From positions 1 through 64,000 of the forward strand of contig CAADGE010000005.1 in the NCBI GenBank assembly GCA_900696465.1: a stretch of DNA of 64,000 bases. The letters run 5' to 3'. The DNA comes from an uncultured Planctomycetota bacterium. Its GTDB lineage: Bacteria; Planctomycetota; Phycisphaerae; UBA1845; UTPLA1. The translations under genes were made by a program, and so were the position numbers. The notes under the pieces are model-generated. The model was not told where the DNA came from, did not search any database, and saw only the letters and a program-made list of their open reading frames with translations. This document shows positions 60,428 through 64,000 of this stretch, piece by piece (the stretch's first letter is position 1; each line of letters opens with the position of its first letter).

Positions 60428-61684
60428 ATGAATACGGAATCGATCATGCGGCTGGATCAGAGTGGTCGGGCCGTCGATTTGTCTCAGCCAGGACGCGCTC
60501 GTCCTTCCGGTCCTGCTGCTGGCCTGTTTCAGCGTGTGAGCGGACAGCCGACCGCTCGACTGATTTCGAAGAGAGGTAGCCGCAGCCGCGCCATCGAAGC
60601 AGCCGACACGTCCTTTGCACCGATCTTCGTGGTCGGCTGCCAGCGCAGCGGCACCACCGCGCTGGCCGTCATGCTCGATCGTCATTCGCGGATCGCGATG
60701 CTGCCGGAAACGCAGTTCTTCAACAAGTTCATCCACAAGGACCGTGCCGCAGGCGGCGAGATGTCGCATCGGGCCATGGCCGAACGGGCCCTGGCCTGCC
60801 CCTTCATCGAGGAAACGCACCTCTCGCTGGAGGAACTGCTGGCCGTATTCGAGACGTACGAACCGACCTACCCGAACCTGTTCCGCTCGCTGATGGAGGC
60901 GTACCAAATTCATCACGGAAAGTTTCGCGCGGCAGAGAAGACCTGCAATCACCTGTTTCACGTTCCTGAGCTTCTTCAGTTGTATCCTCAATCAAAATTT
61001 ATCTGTATCGTGCGCGACGGCCGCGACGTTTGTCGCTCCATACGCAACGTGCCGTGGGGCGCGCATTCCACCTGGGAATCCCTCTGTCGGCAGTGGAAGG
61101 GCTTTGCGCGGGAAGGGATGCGACTCCAGCGGAAGCTCTCGCCGAAGATTTTCACGATTGTCCGCTATGAGGACTTGATGCGCGAGCCCGAGCACGAGCT
61201 GCGCCAGCTGTGTGATTTTATCGGAGAGGAATTCCAGCCCGCCCAACTCGAAGAGGGAACCGGTACGGACGTCATCCCGGTCTACGAGCAGGCATGGAAG
61301 GGCAAGGCCCGTAAGAAACCCGACGCGCAGCGCGTCGAGGCCTGGCGACGCAATGAAACACCGCTGCAGATCGCCCAGTGGAACTTCTACATGGGCCGCA
61401 CGCTTCGGGCCTGCGGCTATCCGGATACGCGCGTCGAAGGGGTGCCGCTCACCCGCCGGTTCATCTGGGCAGCGAAGTATATTCCCTATCTGCCCGGTCT
61501 GCACCCGATCGCACTGTGGGCCAATCGCCTGCTGCGCGGGCGAAATCGCCTGTTCGAGAAAGTTACCGCAGAGGCCAAGCAGCGTGCCGGCAGTCAGAGC
61601 GACGCCGCCCGAGCCGAGGCGAAGACCCTTCAGCCGAAGGAAGTGTCTACCGACGCTGGTCTGCGCGAGCTGTCCCGCGTCTGA
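60428..61684 (+). CDS. Sulfotransferase (PAPS-dependent)
   Basis: 418 residues. PAPS-binding sites: 5'-phosphosulfate loop FVVGCQRSGTTALAVML (~72-88) and 3'-phosphate site ICIVRDGRDVCRSIRNVP (~193-210). The remainder follows the Sulfotransfer_1/3 fold, with VRYEDLMREPEHEL near 245. The first ~65 residues are a basic, low-complexity lead. It would sulfate a glycan, tyrosine or small molecule; the acceptor is unknown. Start: GGAGGA (60413-60418) lies 9 nt before ATG 60428. Tail-to-tail with the asparagine synthetase gene, 23 nt apart. Confidence 0.88.
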   Translation: MNTESIMRLDQSGRAVDLSQPGRARPSGPAAGLFQRVSGQPTARLISKRGSRSRAIEAADTSFAPIFVVGCQRSGTTALAVMLDRHSRIAMLPETQFFNKFIHKDRAAGGEMSHRAMAERALACPFIEETHLSLEELLAVFETYEPTYPNLFRSLMEAYQIHHGKFRAAEKTCNHLFHVPELLQLYPQSKFICIVRDGRDVCRSIRNVPWGAHSTWESLCRQWKGFAREGMRLQRKLSPKIFTIVRYEDLMREPEHELRQLCDFIGEEFQPAQLEEGTGTDVIPVYEQAWKGKARKKPDAQRVEAWRRNETPLQIAQWNFYMGRTLRACGYPDTRVEGVPLTRRFIWAAKYIPYLPGLHPIALWANRLLRGRNRLFEKVTAEAKQRAGSQSDAARAEAKTLQPKEVSTDAGLRELSRV

Positions 61685-61707
61685 GCACGCCCGGCACTTA
61701 CGCTGTT

Positions 61708-63738
61708 TCAGGTCCCCCGTTCAACCGGCACATCCATGAACTGCCTCGCCCACTGTTCGACGACGGCCAGTCGCCAAAGCGGAAGGGCCGCGAGATCGTC
61801 GCCGGTGTTGAAGCGTGATACGAGCTTGGCGACTCCTTTTCGATCAAAACACCCTCGGTCATGAAACGACTGCGAGTTGACCGCTTCTTCCCACCATGGG
61901 CGAAGTCCTTCGCGCATCCACCTGGCTGTAGGAGCGGAAAAGCCGATCTTGTCGCGGCGATTGATGATCTCAGCAGGTACGCAACCAGCCGCCTCGCGCA
62001 GGATCGACTTGAGCCGGCCGTCGCGAATCTTCTCATCCGCGGGTACCGACATGGCCAGTTCCACGAACGCCCGGTCGAGAAACGGCACACGGGCCTCGAT
62101 GGAAAAGGCCATTGAATTACGATCCTCGAAGCGCAGCAGCGAAGGGAGACTATCGGCGATGAGCAGGTTCCACTGAAAGCGATCGATCAGTGAGCCGTCA
62201 GGATCGAGTGCCGCGGCATCGCCGCCGCGGATGCCAAGACCGTCGCAGAGGTCCTGCGAAGAATCCACGCTGAAAATATCGCCCGCCAGCCACGGGTGAC
62301 GTGAACGGTCTACCGTACTCCGAATCGAGCGCCGCGCGAATTCGGGCAACAAATGAGCGCCGACATGCGCGAACAGTGGCAGGATGCGATACCAGCCGGC
62401 ACGACGGGCTTCCAGCAACTCGCGAACAAACCGAACGAGCCGAGCACGTCGAAGCAGATCCGCCAGAAACGGAGGTATGCATCCTTCGTATCCGCAGAAC
62501 AGTTCGTCGCCGCCCTGGCCGTCGAGCAGGACGGTGACGCCGGTCTCGCGCGCCAGCCGCATGACCTCCCACTGCATGTAGATCGACGGCGAGCCGAAGG
62601 GCTGCTCCTGGTGGCGAACGAGCAAGGCCATGTCGGCAAGCAGCCCGGCCGCCGTGGGCAGGGCGCGATGCCAGTTCAGATCGCCACGGACTCGGACCAC
62701 GATTTCGGCGAATCGCGATTCATCGAGCGGGTCGCCGGGCAGACAGGCGGTGAAGACGTGCTGCGACCATTGCGTGTTGAGTTCATTGATATCGTCCGTG
62801 CGTGCGAAACCAGAGATGGCCTCATGCGCCATGCACACGACCAGTGAACTATCGAGCCCGCCAGAGAGACAAGAGCCGACTGGTACGTCGCTGATCAGGT
62901 GCTCCTTCACGGCTTGCTCAAGGAACTGCGTCACCCGATCGACCTGGAGCCGCTCTTTCGTGAACCGCAATTCAGGGTTCCAGTATCGATGTAGCGTGCC
63001 GCGAAGACCTTCGACACCGGTGCGCAGATCGAATGCGATGTAGCAGCCGGCAGGGACGGACCAGATGCCCTCGAAGAATGTGCGGTCGGTGTGGTCGGTC
63101 AAACCGCGAGTGAGGAAGTCCCGCAGGATGCTTGCCCCGGTCTCGCGCGGAAAGCCCGGCAGTGTGAGGATCGCGCCAATCTCCGAAGCGAAGGCCAGGC
63201 CGCCTCGGTAGCGTGCGATGTAGAGCGGCTTGATGCCTAGACGATCACGGCAGATCACGATCCGCCCTGAGGCGGGCTCGTAGATCGCCAGGCCCCACAT
63301 GCCCTCGAGCCGCTCGAAACAGGTAGTGCCCCAGTGGCGATAGGCGGCCAGCAGCACTTCCGTATCGCTGCCGCCGCGAAATGTCATGCCTGTGGCATCA
63401 AGCTGCTCGCGCAGCGCGCGAAAGTTGTATATCGCGCCGTTGAAGACGATCCATGCCTGTCCGTCGCCGCCCGACATCGGTTGATGACCCGCCTCGCTCG
63501 GATCGAGTATCGCCAGCCGGCGTGCGCCCAAGCCGACCTGCACGGGTAAGTAGTCCCACTTCACTGACTCGCCGGGCCGGTCCAATCGCCGTTCGATCAC
63601 AGGCCGACCGCCGAGACCGAAGATCACCGCCCCACCGCCGTCCGGCCCGCGGTGGTACATTGACTGCGTCATGGTGGTCAGCAGTTCACCGCCGCGCGGG
63701 TCGAGTTCGTCGAAAATCAGTCCGGCGATTCCGCACAT
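61708..63738 (-). CDS. asnB: Glutamine-hydrolysing asparagine synthetase (AsnB family)
   Basis: 676 residues. Cys2 is the glutaminase nucleophile (MCGIAGLIFD); MYHRGPDG (~residues 27-34) and FNGAIYNFRALREQL follow. The synthetase half has the PP-loop SGGLDSSLV (~290) and DGQGGDELFCGYEGC (~405), then DRNSMAFSIEARVPFLDR near 555. It is longer than the E. coli enzyme (554), as in AsnB-like enzymes of glycan and exopolysaccharide loci, which may amidate sugars or peptides. The ATG is 12 nt after the stop of an upstream glycosyltransferase gene, supporting a glycan role (inference). Confidence 0.88.
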   Translation of the reverse strand: MCGIAGLIFDELDPRGGELLTTMTQSMYHRGPDGGGAVIFGLGGRPVIERRLDRPGESVKWDYLPVQVGLGARRLAILDPSEAGHQPMSGGDGQAWIVFNGAIYNFRALREQLDATGMTFRGGSDTEVLLAAYRHWGTTCFERLEGMWGLAIYEPASGRIVICRDRLGIKPLYIARYRGGLAFASEIGAILTLPGFPRETGASILRDFLTRGLTDHTDRTFFEGIWSVPAGCYIAFDLRTGVEGLRGTLHRYWNPELRFTKERLQVDRVTQFLEQAVKEHLISDVPVGSCLSGGLDSSLVVCMAHEAISGFARTDDINELNTQWSQHVFTACLPGDPLDESRFAEIVVRVRGDLNWHRALPTAAGLLADMALLVRHQEQPFGSPSIYMQWEVMRLARETGVTVLLDGQGGDELFCGYEGCIPPFLADLLRRARLVRFVRELLEARRAGWYRILPLFAHVGAHLLPEFARRSIRSTVDRSRHPWLAGDIFSVDSSQDLCDGLGIRGGDAAALDPDGSLIDRFQWNLLIADSLPSLLRFEDRNSMAFSIEARVPFLDRAFVELAMSVPADEKIRDGRLKSILREAAGCVPAEIINRRDKIGFSAPTARWMREGLRPWWEEAVNSQSFHDRGCFDRKGVAKLVSRFNTGDDLAALPLWRLAVVEQWARQFMDVPVERGT

Positions 63739-63750
63739 GGTCGCTTTATC

Positions 63751-64000
63751 TCAAGTACCACGGTTCGCACCGACCACACGATGAATGATCTCAGCGTAGC
63801 GGGCTGTCACCGCTGAGGCGCTGAATCGGCCGTGGCCGCGATCGGAGATGCTCCGCCAGTCCCACTGGTCGTACCGAACGATTAAACGAAGTACGGCATC
63901 TGCCAGACTCTCCGAGCTGCCGACGTCGCATAACACGCCGTCCCCGTCGCCGATCAGTTCCTCACAACCGGTTCCACGCGTACCGATGACCGGCCGACCG
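63751..64000 (-). CDS. Glycosyltransferase family 4, C-terminal part (cut by window end)
   Basis: Only the last ~82 residues are present; the gene continues beyond 64000. They contain GRPVIGTRGTGCEELI near the edge, then GDGVLCDVGSSESLADAVLRL and a final helical part. That is the GT-B donor-site pattern: P-V-I-G-T-x-x-G-x-x-E. Family 4 (glycogen-synthase-like) is most likely. 12 nt upstream of asnB, same strand, so one transcript. Confidence 0.75.
   Translation of the reverse strand, partial: GRPVIGTRGTGCEELIGDGDGVLCDVGSSESLADAVLRLIVRYDQWDWRSISDRGHGRFSASAVTARYAEIIHRVVGANRGT

Noticed and set aside
1-64000. tRNA, rRNA, CRISPR or insertion-sequence signals
   Set aside because: No cloverleaf ends, no regularly spaced direct repeats with spacers and no transposase motif were seen. 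The only tandem repeats are short or inside the kelch gene. A tRNAscan-SE run would settle tRNAs.

Overview
The window is GC-rich bacterial chromosome with 54 protein-coding genes on both strands. It has no rRNA, no convincing tRNA, no insertion sequence and no CRISPR array. The gene content suggests a planctomycete, perhaps close to Phycisphaerae. The signs are zinc-ribbon/DUF4190-type membrane proteins, PQQ-type propeller and kelch-repeat secreted proteins, several small lipoproteins, a FlgI-like lipoprotein away from any flagellar locus, a dockerin-like secreted protein, and a very large multi-module amidohydrolase. This placement is inferred from gene families; no marker phylogeny was possible.

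Layout. 1-8.5 kb: an orphan PaaD-like Fe-S assembly protein, a zinc-ribbon membrane protein, a small lipoprotein with a clear terminator, a zinc alcohol dehydrogenase, a 12-repeat kelch/Ig secreted protein, a degenerate amidase-fold membrane protein, a methyltransferase and a lipoprotein. 8.5-21.5 kb: housekeeping genes (tyrS, asd, kynB-like, manA, arfB, SLC13 transporter, truB), then a probable operon of a lone TrkA-N protein, a zinc-ribbon membrane protein, folE and a membrane-anchored PQQ propeller. 21.5-29.9 kb: a Gly-rich zinc-ribbon protein, the 1420-residue amidohydrolase, purA-uppS (overlapping) and, divergently, a serine acetyltransferase. 30-45 kb: the FlgI-like lipoprotein, an SGNH hydrolase overlapping a GT39-like membrane glycosyltransferase, a large secreted protein ending at a strong terminator, a NodU/CmcH carbamoyltransferase with a strong promoter, a methyltransferase, a KefB-type antiporter with an alpha/beta hydrolase, and metG. 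45-55 kb: a PH-domain protein, a Tat-exported superoxide dismutase, a YacL-like PIN-TRAM protein, lipoproteins, a DsbA-like protein with a 19-glycine linker, a dicarboxylate symporter, and the methylcitrate-cycle pair prpC/prpB. 55-64 kb: a 51-residue membrane peptide gene, a transglutaminase-fold/dockerin protein, a cysteine desulfurase, a fused Sua5-YwlE protein with rpiB, and a probable surface-glycan locus (sulfotransferase, asparagine synthetase, glycosyltransferase) that runs off the end.

Themes. Many proteins act at or beyond the membrane. Several neighbours are translationally coupled through 4-bp ATGA/GTGA overlaps (TPR-SLC13, folE-propeller, purA-uppS, GT39-SGNH, sua5/ywlE-rpiB). 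At least eight genes have a -10-like hexamer only 6-12 nt before the start codon and no Shine-Dalgarno sequence, which points to leaderless or nearly leaderless transcripts. Other genes have textbook -35/-10 promoters or good Shine-Dalgarno sites. I found no single obvious new defence or mobile system. The best candidates for novelty are the tri-modular amidohydrolase, the non-flagellar FlgI-like lipoprotein, the Sua5-YwlE fusion, the degenerate amidase-fold protein and the leaderless-promoter set.
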